DNA of 64,000 bases from assembly GCA_960531495.1 (NCBI GenBank), contig OY482863.1, positions 2,186,466 through 2,250,465 of the forward strand, given 5' to 3'. Source of the stretch: Zeus faber. Taxonomy: Eukaryota; Chordata; Actinopteri; Zeiformes; Zeidae. Numbering within the stretch: the first letter of the stretch is position 1; each line of letters opens with the position of its first letter. The notes below the pieces were generated by a model that had not been told where the DNA came from, ran no database searches, and saw only the letters and a program-made list of their open reading frames with translations. Shown here piece by piece: positions 34,521 through 48,460 of the stretch. A program made the position numbers and the translations under genes.

Positions 34521-36591
34521 TTGAGACATTGAGTAGCTGTTGTTTTTTTTTTTTTTAGCTCAGTGACCGTTCACCCCCTAGTATTTTTGAATCAGTTCTG
34601 ACAGTCTTGTGACAGCTCTGGAGAGGAAACAACTGGCTGAACACTGACAAAAATTCCAAGCTCAGTGAAAGCAAGCATTTCCTGGATTTCGAGGGGCAGA
34701 GGCCTGAATTGAGTACAGTGCCGCTTCCTAGACACACCGAATAACAACAGTGTCTCTTAAGTTTTGTTTCTGGAACAGTTTTCAACTGATGAGCTGTGAT
34801 GTGGTTCAAATATAGACTCAAATCAAAATGTAATCTTGGTGTGGGAAAATATATGTTTTGTACCATGAACCCCCTTTCTCAGGCAGTTCCCGGTAAATTA
34901 CTGGGATAACCTTTCCGGCACCGCTAGTGATTTTCACAATTCACACATAGAGCTACATTTTGTCTTGCGCTTTTTCACCCACGCCATGACTATGCCGGAT
35001 TAGATGGGGCAAGGGACAGCCCCTTCCAGTGTAGATGCTTTCATTTGGACAATCTGTGTCGACAACGGACGTAGAATCTGAATCTGATTCATTTTTTTCC
35101 TGGCTCTCAGAGACCAGCACTTCAATTCCCACCTCCCTGTCTCTCCCGGACGGACTCTGTTCCCTCCGCTGACAGAGCAGATACAGAGCCCCGTTCCCAG
35201 ATGCCATAACCCTAGCCCAATGTTCTTGTAATGCATTTAATAGACAACAAGTCCGCGAGACAAGTAATGTTTTTTCCGTGATCAACTTGCAGAAACACAC
35301 ATTCGATACATTAAAAGGAACATTAAAAGACCGTAAACAAGTGGCAGTTTCAAATATGTCATCAGCGGAGTCTTGTGATTGGTTCCCTCGCTCCAGGTGA
35401 GAGCGTCTTTTGTCAGACAGACGTAACCCTTTACGTGCTTGTCAAGGAAAAGTTACTGCTTCCATTCACATTCACCGGTATTTTCCCGTAAATTATACTG
35501 GGTCGAGAGTGGGGAAATTTATGGAAAAACTTTTACGTAACATCAACACCGGCTCTTGCTCCCACATAACGCCAATGTGGAACATTGTTAGTGGATTTAT
35601 GGCTTTCAGTGCAAGAAGGAAAGGGGCTGAAGTTAATGATAAAGAGTTTAATAGAGTCCATAGGCTAAAGAGACTTCATCATCGAAAAGAAAGAAAGAAA
35701 AACTGATCGTATTGCCACATTTTATGGCAAATGGTAGCTGTAATTTAACTGTCCTCTGCAACATTTATCACACAGGTTCCACTAAGCACTACAGAAGAAT
35801 ATTTCCTCCTTGATGGGATCAATACAGCACTGTCTTATGTAACTGAAAGCACCATGTCACAGAGTGCACAAGAGTTATTGTCTCAAAAAAGGAGGAGGAG
35901 GAAACAGTTTCCATTCCTTTGACATTCCCCACTTTTTCTTTTTTTGAAAATTGACATTATAAAAGGAGTAGTGCGCTGCTCTGTTCTGTAACTTAAAGAG
36001 CACCATGGCACGGTAGCCATATCTGTCACATTTTATTCAAGTTAAACCAAAATGCGTGGTCAGGGGACTTGGTGTTTGGAGCCCAGATACAAACATGCAC
36101 AGCTTTGAAGGAGAACAGCACAATCCAAAATATACACTACAACACCAGTCAGGAGCGAGAGCACTGACTAGGCATAAATGCAGCGTGGAGGGAATGTATG
36201 GAAGTAAAGAAAAGCTGAAGTTAAACACAGTTTGGTGCAAAACAGCTGCCGTCATAAGAAAGGCTGGAAACTTCGAGAGGATTTACAGTAAAGCTCATCT
36301 CAAATCATCAATTTAGTCCACAACATCACGCACATGTTTATTGTACATATTTTCCTTTCCATACTTCCCTCCGCTTCCATCACTGGATGTAAAAAACCTC
36401 AATATGCTTTTACGTTTGCGCTCCGGTAGTTTTGCTTTGTATCTTTGACCACCCATCTCCCGTCCTGAGGAGAATGAAGTACAAATCGGATCTAATCGAT
36501 AGGAGGTGGTTGCGTTTTTAATCATGTGGTCGACATTAGGCTTGACCTAGCGGAAAGAGTCTCTTCCTAGTGTGTGCACGGTTGGACTTAC

Positions 36592-36651
36592 GCTGTGGAT
36601 AACCGATGCCACGGCGTCAGTGATCTGGTTGGGAACGCTGGGGCTGCTCAT
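36592..36651 (-). CDS. slc4a2: slc4a2 exon 2 coding part (long N-terminus, residues 1-20)
   Basis: It encodes MSSPSVPNQITDAVASVIHS and ends in phase 0 at a consensus donor GTAAGTCC, so it joins directly to exon 3. Human AE2a starts MSSAP and has 17 residues before the equivalent junction. Kozak context is moderate (G at -3). The exon has a strong acceptor at its other end, so it is an internal exon needing an upstream non-coding exon 1. The assignment rests on start, phase, splice sites and the MSS start, since these residues are poorly conserved. Confidence 0.8.
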
Positions 36652-36767
36652 GTCTCTGCTGTGGGGGCACCGCAGGGAAGCTGTGGGAGCTCTGGGAGGT
36701 TTTGAACGGTGCGACTTTAGCCCTTCTCTTTCTCACTGGGACTCAGACAGCTTTTGTGCAGCATAAC
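36592..36767 (-). other. slc4a2: slc4a2 exon 2, whole exon with 5' UTR and uORF
   Basis: The acceptor follows a long T-rich tract ending TTTCAG at 36768-36769, and the donor is at 36590-36591. The 116-nt untranslated part contains an upstream ATG at 36762-36764 opening a 15-codon frame (MLHKSCLSPSEKEKG) that stops at TAA 36717-36719, before the main start. Such an uORF could damp translation of the long form. No similar check is possible for exon 1, whose sequence is only inferred. Confidence 0.7.
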
Positions 36768-38615
36768 CTGAAAAAAACAAAACAAAACAAGCATAGATCA
36801 GGAGGTTCAATTACAGCTTTTAAGACGCACGAGATTAACGATGCAGCAAGACAGATGAGGGCCGTTGAGTCCGGTTACGCCTAGAGCAGTCCTGGGTTCA
36901 CCGCCATTATGTAATGTCAAAGCAATCAAGATAAATTGGGCCATAGTTTGATGGTATTTTATTAAAGGCAAGTAATTTCTTTCAGCCAGCAGTGTTTTAA
37001 CTACACACTACTCTATATGACTTCACTGATTAGAATACAATACCAGAATTATAATTGACAACGTAATGATTAAATTCACTCTGGAGAAAGGTGTGTTTAT
37101 CAGTAATGGGGTGTCATCAATTATATTGCGCTCTAAAGTTTGGACCATACCGCCCAGCCCTAGATTAACAGGCGAACGTCTGAAACAAGAGCAGTGAATT
37201 GATTGACACTCCACCAGGCCTCTTTTAATAGAACGGCAAGCAGTCTCACTCTCCAGCCCACCAAGTCGCGGGCCCTGAAGCACTTCCAACGCCATCCAAG
37301 GTCATTAACAACCGCAGACAGATAAGAGTCCGGATAACACAGCGCTACTGTGGACACATTGATAAGTGCCGGCACGGGACCTCACCTCTGTAACCACTCA
37401 CCCCTGTTACTGGGGGGCATAAAAGCCAGAATTCTACAGGTGATCGGACGTCTGACAGCCAACAGAAAACTGGCCCATAAACACCAGTGGGGACTCGATG
37501 ACACAGGGCAAGATAGCTGCCGGAAAGAAATGCAGATAAGAAAAGAGAAATTCTTACATTTTCTTATTTAAGAAAAGAAGGCAAAAGTCTCATGCAGGGA
37601 CACAAAGTGTGGCAGAGAAGTGGAGCGTGTAGCCCTGCAGTAGGGCTGTGTGCTCTGAAGAATATGGTAATAAAATATGTATCACAATACAGGGAACTTG
37701 ATTAAATATATCACGGTTTTCAAAACACGATCACTATACAGCGAGGTACAATCCAACAATATGACTGTATTATAAAACTGTAATATAACCTACTAGACAG
37801 CATGCACTGCACCGGACCTGCTAGCATTATGTCGAAGCTAAGAGCTAAGCATGGGAACTTTGGCTGCACAGACCAGCACAAATCTTTCAAAAGAAAGAGG
37901 AATAAATACCAACTGTGACAAAGCTGTAGATGATGGAAATGTAAGTATTCAAAAAAATAATTGTGCAGTTATGGATTCTTCCGTATTTTACCTCTCGCTC
38001 CCAGTGTCCTCCGTTTAAATATTTTCCTATAAATCTCCCGAATTTTCAACCTTTCAAAAAATGAGAAAGAAAAAAAAAAAAAAAAGAGTTGGCAGTAACG
38101 TTGAGGGTAGGCTGCGCAATCAGAACGATCTCCGCTCTGCTCCAAACAAAACCAATAAAAACAGTGTTTTTATTGTAGATGTAGTTATTTTCCTCTTTTT
38201 CCTAATTGAATGAAACAAAAAAGGCCCGTGCCTAACGGGGTGATATAGAGAGCCCCCCCAGCCACACACAGTTCCAGAGTCAGTGTAGGGAGCAGCTCAT
38301 TTACATTTAAAGCAACACACACAGAAACAGCCCGTCGAGAACAAGAGGGGCATAGAGGCATGTTAGAATTGCTAGAATGCATAAACCGAGTGGTATTTTC
38401 CACACAAAAACTTCTAAAAGACATGTTTTGGGGACCTTAGATGTATATTAACTTGTTGAAAAGGAGTAAAATATGTGACCTTTAAAAATCTGAGCCAACA
38501 CTCTGTTCATCGACAGTTCCATCCCTGCTTTTCAGGGTCAACACAAGAGATCATGTTCCGTCAAAGACACTGCGGCAGTCGCTATCAAAGTCACGACAAG
38601 CCACCCATATGAAGC

Positions 38616-38661
38616 CACTGATATGATTCTGCATATTCTGATATGCAGAATCATATCAGTG
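38616..38661. repeat. perfect 21-bp inverted repeat with 4-base loop
   Basis: Left arm 38616-38636 and right arm 38641-38661 are exact reverse complements, beginning CACTGATATGATTCTGC. The loop is TCTG. It is too short for a transposon, and no known RNA gene is recognised. Confidence 0.95.
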
Positions 38662-41600
38662 ACCTTGTTTACAAGGAGCGATTTCCAAGAGGTGGCCTTA
38701 GGTTTCCTGAAGTGGAAGCTCAGTAAACTACTGTGGAGATTAAAAAGGTCACCAACCAGCCAGACTGCACTCTCATATTTGAATTACTGAATCTCCAAAT
38801 GTACAAGGTGAATTAAGAAAGAAGAAGAAAAAAAACCAATTTGGATTACAGTCCTGAGTCCTTCATTACAGTCCTTCATTGTTAAATTACCTGAAATCTC
38901 CTTTAATTTGTGTACACATGTAAAATAGTTCAAGCACAGACCTACAAAGAGTCAGCATGCAGATAAATGCCCAACATAAATGTAACCACAAATTAAAAAA
39001 ATAAAGATCTTGTTGACTAGTTTTGGCTGTCTTTAAAGATAACTTTCTCGGTTAATCAAGATCCCTGATATACGGAGGAGGAAGGCAGAAAGGTGAAGTT
39101 ACAGATGCACAGTATCATGGGATACAGCTTGTGTACACCAGGATAAAGATTTTATCCATACCATCAGTCCATTGGATCCCCATGTTTAGGTAGAAATACT
39201 AGGTCTATTTCATATAACAATGAAGGAACTATTTCTTCCTTATGGGATATCAGATGCCAAAAAAAAGGGAGGGTGGACACTCTAAAAGGCAAGGAGAGGC
39301 GGGGACAATATGCTCTCCTTTTCCCCTGGGTGATCCCCTGGCAATCCTATTTAAAGATGCAGCGCCCTTTAATCTCGTGCTTGAAGCCGAGGTCAGGCCG
39401 GACTTCACCTTCTCGATCGCAAATTCAAATTTGTTCAGGAAAACTATACCAGGGATGGGAAGTTGGTCTGAAAACAGGGAAGTTGGTGACAGACTATGAC
39501 TGCTCCAGGCCCCTAGCCTGGAGCCAGTCGGGAACTACAGACCCTTAAAATAAAATCAAAAACCAGGAACAGTCCGAATTTTCCTCGTGCTCATAAAGCC
39601 ATGCTATACTCGGAGTGACTCATGTACCATGTGCAGGCATTCGACTGAGCCGGCATTCCATTGTTACGTGGATCAGCTGCAGAATGTCCATACACTCTGA
39701 AGCTATAGGCTTACTGGACACATCCAGCTGCTTCAACCTTATGAAGATGAGCCAAAGAGGCCTTCTACCAAGATTTTAATTTGAACACTTCTAGAGCAGT
39801 GATTCTCAACCTTTATCATGTCAAGCACCCTCAATTTGACACGATTTTGTCTCTGGGATCCCAGACTGAGAAGATTTATGTTCTTAGTTATGATTTAGTC
39901 CAAGGTTCCAATCTATACTCTAGTCAAACAGTGAAACCATAATCAAAAGGGAAATGATTGTGCATTCCCCAACATCTTCCAAATGAAATAATTGCGAAGT
40001 TTAACTCACAGTTTAACTAACTCATCTGGCCCAGGACCCCCAGAACCTCTGGAAGGACCGCTGGGGATCCCTGGACCCCACTGTTCACAGTACACGTCCA
40101 TCAAAGTTGGGTATTTTTAAAAAGGCACTGACCCAATTGTGTCCATGCTATTGAGCGTCAAAATATTCAGTGGTATTTGATGCCAAATTTTCAATTCAGC
40201 ATCAGTGAGCCAAAGATTTCCACAGGAATAGTAAATTGTCATGTAGTTTTCCTAGTTCAAGAGGATTTCTTTGAGATGTTAATTTGACTCAGTAATTCTC
40301 CTTTAGCTCCAGCAGTTCCAGCATAGATGGATGGAATAAAAACATTGGAGTAAAGACATCTATACATTGTTGAACAGGTATCAAAGTCAAGGTAATATAA
40401 TTGGTAGAGGTATTGTAAAGAAAGTAATGAAAGAAAATAAAGAAAAATAAAAAAATAAAAAAATCTGTAAACAGAATCAGGCTCCATCTGAAAGATTGTT
40501 ATCTGGCGTTAAAATGCTGTTTAAAAAAATACATTGTAGTAAATCAAAAGTTAATTCAACTCGACGATCTGCAAATAACAACAGCTCCGAGATTGTTAAA
40601 GCTCCCCCATATTGGAAATTGAACATAAAAGAGGTCAAAAACATTGATCATACATTAACCTTACCACACAGGGTCAAATTGAATTATTCCTCAGATAATC
40701 CTATTGAGCATCTGCTCCCTTTATTTATTAGTTATAATCCTGGCATTAGTTTATCAAGTTAAAGTAGCCTGAATGTTTGTATTTTGTAAAGTAAAATATG
40801 GTGAGAAATATCCTTTTACTGTGGTGTTGGGTTGCCAGTTTATGCAGACTCACTACAATAACATTTTATTGTGTCTTGAAATGAGATCTTTCACACCTCG
40901 AAAGAAGGACAAACAGGCCTTCTGCGGATTTGCTCACCTCTGTGGTAAAACAAAACAAACCAGTTATTAAAAAAAAATGTAAATTCGGATGAAGTGATAT
41001 GACTCACTACTTCACTTTAATGACAAAGATTTTCCGGGGGGGGGGGGGAAGTGTTTCAGGCAGAAACACAAGTGGCCGTTAGAACAGTCAGCATGAAACT
41101 GACACCAACTATGTCAATAATGTAAAAAAAAATACTTAAGTGACGGTTATTACTATTAGTGATATTATGGTTCATTAAAGTGGGGAAAATTATTTTCAAT
41201 GATTTTTTTTTTTTTAACAATGTGTGGCATTTCTATGAGATGGAAAGAGAGAGAGAAGAGATAGATACAGAGAGAGAGCGACCGAGTAAGGGGGCGGTGC
41301 CACGGATTGAAAGAGTGCGAAAGTAAAAATCTATGACTTTGAATGAATTAATAAATTAATGAGAAAGAGTGACAGAGTCCAAAGCTGAAGAGTTGGGTTT
41401 AAATTCACGACACCGATCCATAATAAGTGTGCTCTGGCCCACTGGCTGTGGAAACGGGACAGAACCCACAAGGTCCCGTTTCAATCATCTGTCCGGCAAC
41501 ATCAAGACCACAGACTTGCGTGCTGGTGACGTTTGACAAAAAGGTATAATTAAAATAAAAGAAGGGTTGAAAAGGTCCAAGACTACCCACGAAAATGCCT

Positions 41601-42812
41601 GTGCAAAAATAGCATCATTTGCCTTTGACATTTTTAATTAGAAAGCCTCAGCCTGCACACAGGCTCATAAAACCAGAAGAATAAAAGAGGAAATGTGATG
41701 GCCCCATCATGAAACACAGAGTGAATCATCCTCTCTATGCAGATTGCGTGCGTCTAGTCAAACAACTCACATTCCTAGAAATTGTTTCTGCGGCGATGCA
41801 GGGTTTTGAGATAGGACGCCATCAAATCAGTGATATAACGGCGTGCCATCTCAAGATCCCGCATGGCCGCTAAGACAATTTGTCGCCTTATTGGCTCATC
41901 TAATCCCAAAACAACATGACACAATCTTCTGTGAGCTAGCAAAAAACAAACACACACACACAAAAAAATAAATAAAAAAGAATCATACCAGAGACAGTGT
42001 GTCCATCAGCGTAATAAAATAACAGGGTTTCATTTGACCAAAAAAGTGATCTTCAAGGGAAGTATAAGAATGATATAATAGAAAAACAGAGAAAACCAAG
42101 TCTGTCCTTTGACGGAGCTGACTGGTTTTCTAGTAAATTGGATGGGTTTCGATTGAACCCAACCGAAGCGACCCAAACAGGCCAATGAATCCGCCAAATT
42201 GAAAGTCACGCAACGCTGGAGCGAGGCTCAACAGTTGTTGTTTTACCGCCGTTCCAGTTTTTTTTACCAAGTGCCAGTGTAACGGTAGATGCTTTTTTGG
42301 GTCCTGTTTCCCGCCGGGGTCAAGCCTAATCTCTCCTGATCTTGACTTTTCTTTACATTCCAAAAGTTATTAAAAAACAAAACAAAAAAAAAAAAAAGAA
42401 GTAACTAGAATTCAAATTGGAAGAAGTGAATTAAACTAAAGGAGTTAAAAGTGGGGTGGCTGGTGAAGGAGTGAGAGCAGAGTGATGTGTGGTGGTTTCT
42501 TTACCTTGGTGTGATTACTGCCGGGGAGCCACCGCTGACATCGTGGAGAAGTCTGAACTCTGGCGCTAGGAGAGACCCGGCGGCTGGTCAGAGTACGGGA
42601 GAAAAGCAAACAGAAAGAAAGAGAGAGGGGGGGGTAGAGAGACAAATGGAGGAAAACAGTCAGGACAGAGCAGTGTGTTCAGAGCTCAGCAGCCTGACCA
42701 ACAGGCAGAGACTGATAACAGTCGCCTGCCGACTCAGGGTTCTGTTTCCTCCTCGAGCATGTGGACATCAAGTCATGTGACTGCTGCCGCTCCACACTGA
42801 GTCACACACACG

Positions 42813-42924
<112 letters not shown>

Positions 42925-42937
42925 ACAGTTCTTCCAT

Positions 42938-43033
42938 CAGATTATATCATTGTATTGAAAGACAATCCAAGTCCATGTAATAATATATTTTTACATGGAC
43001 TTGGATTGTCTTTCAATACAATGATATAATCTG
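42938..43033. repeat. perfect 43-bp inverted repeat with 10-base loop
   Basis: Left arm 42938-42980 (starting CAGATTATATCATTG) and right arm 42991-43033 are exact reverse complements over all 43 bases, with loop TAATATATTT. It would fold into a very stable hairpin. It could be a recent snap-back duplication, a miniature element or an assembly artefact next to the CA tract. Confidence 0.95.
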
Positions 43034-46000
43034 GTGTTGCGACATCCGACACATTAGGAGACTAAAGGAAGACATAGGACAAAGAAGACCATGAGATGAA
43101 AGATGAAAGAATCAACCACAATTGTCCGCTTTAACGCAGAATCCAAACACCTGAAGCAGGAAATTGTAAGTTGCCGGCCGCTGCCAATGGTAAACAGTCA
43201 GGCTGTTACTCATTCCCTAAAGCTCGGCAGCACATAGGAAAAAAGGAACGTCATTTTCCGAGGAAACCTGGACCCATAAACAAAGGGTCTGCCTTATCTT
43301 GACAGAGCTCTGAGACAATGACAGGTCCTTTCAGGTCAGTTCTGTGCTTGATGCCTTGTTCAATAGCTCAATCACAATATTCTGGCTCTAATTCAACTGA
43401 GGACCCAAAGACTAAGGCCCACAAAACATGACCTCAATGACAATGACTGATTGTGTAGAATCACCCAAACTAAGCATCCACAAAGCCTAACTACAGTACA
43501 GGCAGAGCTTAAATTGGGATTTGGGAGGGCCTTACTTTTTTAGCAAACCTATTCATTTTATTTTTATGAGAGGTCGAACGTCTCAAAAACCGTGACGCCT
43601 GTTCAAGGATACGAGGAAGAATTCTGATTCTGATTCTGATTTACGTTACTTGCATGCATGGGAGCAAGTGTAAACAAACATTGGAGAACAGGGCTGCTGG
43701 AAATTGCTCATTGGATGGATTACTACAACATTTGCCCGTTTGCTACTGCGCGGCGACAACGTAAGGTGAGGTGGATTATAAAGTTGACACCTTCAATCTT
43801 GCAAATAAGTCGGATGTTGATATGCCGCTTATTTTGCCTCTCCTGTGAATTTGAGAGCCCGGTCAAGTGCTTTCCCATGCTGTCAGAGGCTTCACCATGT
43901 GTTTCTCTTTAATATAAAAATTGTATTACTTGAATATATAGAAAACAAAGGCGGAATATTAATACCGTGAAACACTGTATACCGCAGTATTTTAGAAAAT
44001 ACCATCCCGTACTGAGAAATTTCATACTGTTACATCCTTGTATCAATGGCATATTACACCAATAGTCGCGCAAGAAAAATGAAACTGCTGCTGGTGGAAC
44101 TTTGGTTTCAGCAACCACGGCTCAGTACAGAAAAACATACAACGTCGACCAGGGATTCTTTTCAATATATTTCTGATTTAAGTATTTACCCCTAAATGAA
44201 CCCCAGATTACAGGATAGTGTCAATTACAGAAGCAGAAAAGTAAGGATCTCAAAAGGTGAGGTGAAAATTCTTCAGTATTTCTGCAAATTCTATTCGGTC
44301 CAATTCCAGTTGTTGGAACATGCTCACACACTCCATGCTGCCACGCTCCCAATCAGAAAAGCCAATGGCATAATCTCACCTGGCTTATAGTTTTCATTTG
44401 CTAACTCTACGGTTTTACCAACTGGTTTAAAGCCCACTGAGCGCTTAAAACATGACTTATTAGTCAGCTGAAGTTGGAAACACACAAACAACGTAAAGTT
44501 AAATCTGAGGCACAATATACAACTAAATCTATAGTACACTATCTTTGTTGTTCTGAAGTTGAGGTGAAGTTAACAGTTGGAAATACTCTTTGGTTGGGTT
44601 TCTTTGGCTAGGAGTGGGTATTAGAAAAAAAAAAAAAAAAACAGCCACGAAGAAAGCGACATTACCCAATAATCCAACACAAAGTCAGCTCGTGGATTAA
44701 TTGTGTTTTGCAGGGAACAAAGAGCGGTCCTGTGATCTAAACACGTCGCTTAGCGCTCGGTCAAATAATCAAACATTCCTCGACGGCTTATAAGAGCAGT
44801 CCTTAGAACGGAACAAATGCCTGAGGACACTGTGACAAGGCTGTGTACGTGCGCGTGTGTGTCCCTGGAGATGTCTGCTCACTACGGAGTCACAAGTCTT
44901 GCGGGGCTTTCCTCCGCTCAGCTGGCGTACCGATAACAACATTATACACTCACAGTGTTGCCGACAACTATAGAAAGCGGGAGGGGAATTTTTTATTTTA
45001 GTTATTAAAAAAAAATTTAAGCGGTGACCAACCAATAAACCCATTGCGAATCAGTTGAACCCCAAGAAAGAGAAAAAAATCAACATGGAAATGTCATTCT
45101 TCACCTGGTCACATCCTGCCTCCTGACTGTTTGTCTGGGGAAACTACCTTTTTGGATTCATGTTATAAACCTCAGCATCCCATGTTTCACTCAATCGAAA
45201 GTGCTCAGTTCTCCATTGTCGAAAGGAAAAGAAAGATGATCAAACTTTGCGGCAAAAGTAGGAATTTGTGTATAATAACACTGTCCCTTCTTCTTTAATT
45301 TAAAAAAAGGACTATAGCTGTTTCTCCTCAGCGCATACCTTTTTCATTTTTATTAGCTATTCTTGTCAAAGTTACTTTATTTTGCCAAACTATATATACA
45401 CATTATGTTATGTATACATTTCATGTTAAAATGATGGCGTTTCCACCCTTTGAAGTGAAAAACGAACTGTGGCACTATCAAGTGACTTTGTGCACTACTG
45501 TAATCACTAGCAGGACCAGAAGATAATTTAAAGAAAGGTTTCTCACCAGATCGTTCCAATTTCCAAAACCGGAAATAGACTATCTAAAAGTCTTAAGATA
45601 TGAGTGATCATCACGAAAATAACGTAAGCTAGCTAACTAGTGCTAACTAGTAAACAGGCGAAAACTACAGTACAGGTACAGTACTTTACAAAGGTACAGT
45701 AGTGTCCGTCTCTGCAGTTTATTTTTTTTCCTCTCTTATAATTTTACTCTGAAACTAGCCTAATCTGCCCTGTTTATCATCAAATTCCTTAGTCATCGAA
45801 CAGCAAGGTAAATTGCCATGCAAGGAATCATGTAAATGGGAGATGGACATGGGGTAAACCTGCGTGCCAAGCGGTGCCCGTACAGTATACAACCTCCTGT
45901 AGTGGGAAAAGGTCAGATGACCAAGAAACTCCCTGGAATGCTGACCAATGTTCTCCACCCGCTGGGTTTAATGAGGGCAGCCTAGTTAAGCCAGGACCAG

Positions 46001-46319
46001 GGGATCTGCAGGTATCAGTCTCTTCTCCCAAAAGACTTGAAGTGACTTCTAATGATGTTTCAAGCAAAAGTTAATAACATTTTAAACTTTTGAAGCAGCG
46101 AAGTCAACAATGTTCTGAGACAAAGATGCACTCTCACTTTATGCCTTGTTTCCAGTGTCAGACAACATCCTCAATATCCCCATTCTCCATTCCTATACAC
46201 ACAAAATGTGTTTTTGTTTTTTTATTAGAAGCAAAATATTCCCTTAAAAATGTATATCCAGACTTTTTAATGCAATTCGAGGCCGTATCAATACTTCTGA
46301 CTTTTAGATTTGCCCGCTG

Positions 46320-46860
46320 ACACCCTGCAGGGTGGGCGGCGCCCCGTTTGGGCATTAGGCCGATGGCAGCTGCGCTGTTTGTTGATCTCTATGGGGATCT
46401 AGAATTAGTGTGTTGATCGCTCTGCCGCTGTTGACAAGTCTTTATGCCTGAAATAGCTTCGTAGTGTGCAACTCACCCCAGGAGGGTGCCCGAGTCTTTC
46501 GGCCCCCCTAGCAGGTTCCTCACAGCCCTGTGGCAACACCAATCCCCGAAGCGCCGGGGGATTCAGGGGGTGTGACAGTGGCTAGTACGCATCGAGACTC
46601 CTAGCCAACAGCTGTGCTCCATGGATGAATGCCCACAACTTTCTCCATGCCTCTCTCTCCCTCTGCTCAGAGAGTTAGCGGTGGCTGTCCTGGTCCAGTT
46701 ACACTTTGGCAGCACCTGTCCTGGGGTGCAGAGGGATGGACAGCCCCCCGAGGCCCCACAAGGGCCACGCAGCACCAAGCGCCTGCCCATTGTGCTCACC
46801 ACTGTCACCACTCTGGACTCCAGTGTCCTCCATACAGCTTCCACTTCGATTAGGGAACCA
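46320..46860. repeat. GC-richer block of unknown origin
   Basis: It stands out by composition from its AT-rich surroundings. A minus-strand reading contains AWRKLWAFIHGAQLLARSLD followed by a stop, which looks like decayed coding sequence of a mobile element, but I do not recognise the family. Confidence 0.3.
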
Positions 46861-47148
46861 TGTTTTTCAGAACAAACTCAGCTTCAAGAGTCTTATTCTG
46901 TCAATTCAAGACACCCTAAAACCAATGGTGGAAAGTCGCATAAAAGAGTTACTCGTACGTTAATTTACTGTACTTAAATACACTAGTATTACATGTTACA
47001 AGTATCTGTACTTAAGTAAATTAAACTCTGGAGACTTTCAACTTTTACTCTACACCTGTTCAAAGCAAATATTGATACTTTTTACACTACTTTTCTAAAA
47101 GTTACTTTAGTTAAATAAAATGTAAAAATATATTACACACACACGCAC

Positions 47149-48460
47149 GCCACAACATTAAAACCCCCTGCCTAATATTGTGTAGCTCCCCCTTGTGCTG
47201 CAAAAACAGCTGTGACCCGTGGAGGCATGGACTCCACCAGACCTCTGAACGTGTCCTGTGGTATCTGACCCCAAGACGTTAGCAGCAGATCCTTTAAGTC
47301 CTGGAATACCATTTTTACACCAAAATTAGCAGGTGTACTTTATATACCTATACCTACTAAAATAGGTGATTGACGCCTTTCCCACTGCCTGGAGAAATGG
47401 TGTTCTATTTTTTTTTTTTCTGGTGTGTCACGTTCGACATCATGAATACACTGGAAAAGGGGCATTTCATGTTCCTGTGTGATTGGGAAAAAACAGTAGA
47501 GGAGACAACAACTTAAACAAACAATATAAAACTGTAAAACTTCAGATTATCTCAGATCATCGGCAGATATCATCAGGGATCCGGTCTCGATGTTCTGTAA
47601 AAGTCATTCCCTAAATTTCCCCACTATTGACCGAGTGTCGGAAAATGTCGGTACAGCTGTGAATGGAAGTGTGTGGGAATGGAAGTAAATAAAGTACAAA
47701 TAGTGGGTTTTTAGAGATACAAATTTTTTTTTTTATTATTTGTTTTTGGGATGGGAAAATAAAAACACAAAGAAATAAATAGATAGATACAATAATTGGA
47801 AAAATGGCAAGTCCGATCCAAACCGTGGTGCTGAAAGGTCTTTATATCATTCGATTTTATTATTTTTCCTTCTTAGAAATGCCACTCAGACCCAGATGTG
47901 TCAATAACAGTTGGGGTGTGTTGCGACCGGGCGGGGACATCGGGCACAAGCGCTCCACTTAGCCGCGTGCTGCACCACAGCACGGAGCCAGAGGGAGGAG
48001 CGGACAGGCGGAGGTAGAAACGGTTGGAGAACGTTCCTTCTCCGGAGGCGGAGGGTGTAGGACCGGTTGAAAATGATCACACTGATTTAATAACTTTGGG
48101 TTAGGGTTATTGCATCCGGGGTTGAGGGCTCTGTCAGCGGAGGGAACCGAGACCGTCCGAGAGGGGCGGGGAGATGAGGAACGAAGCGCTGGTCTAAAAA
48201 TGAAACTGATTCTGTTGCCGAGTCCCACGTGATATTAGAGACCTCGCACGCTTGCAGCATTATGTAATGTAACCGTAACAGTCATCGATGTGGGAACAGA
48301 CTTCATATGAGACTTCTCCGTAAAAGAGGCCAATGTGGGAATGACTACATACTGACTTTGCTGGATATCTTTTATCCAGTAATGTTACAGATTCCATGTG
48401 GGAAAGGGGCTTTATTCACTTCACCTGTTAGTGGTTTGAATGTTCTGGTTGATCGGCTTT
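47149..48460. mobile_element. disrupted DNA transposon with ACAACATTAAAACC-type ends
   Basis: The left end CCACAACATTAAAACCCC is followed by a common fish repeat body (GCATGGACTCCACCAGACC, GTTAGCAGCAGATCC). A right-end-like sequence, GGTTTGAATGTTCTGGTTGA, lies at about 48430-48455. The ends match the Tc1-like remnant at 20530-20783. Intervening sequence from about 47310 seems unrelated, so the element is probably interrupted. No transposase frame remains. Confidence 0.45.

Noticed and set aside
35410..35706. 98-codon plus-strand frame as a gene
   Set aside because: No recognisable domain, no splice context, and it lies in a repeat-like segment with CCCGGTAAATTACTGGG-type words at both sides.
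42938..43033. CRISPR-like or miRNA interpretation of the perfect inverted repeat
   Set aside because: There are only two arms and no spacer array, and the perfect 43-bp stem lacks the bulges and length typical of animal miRNA precursors.
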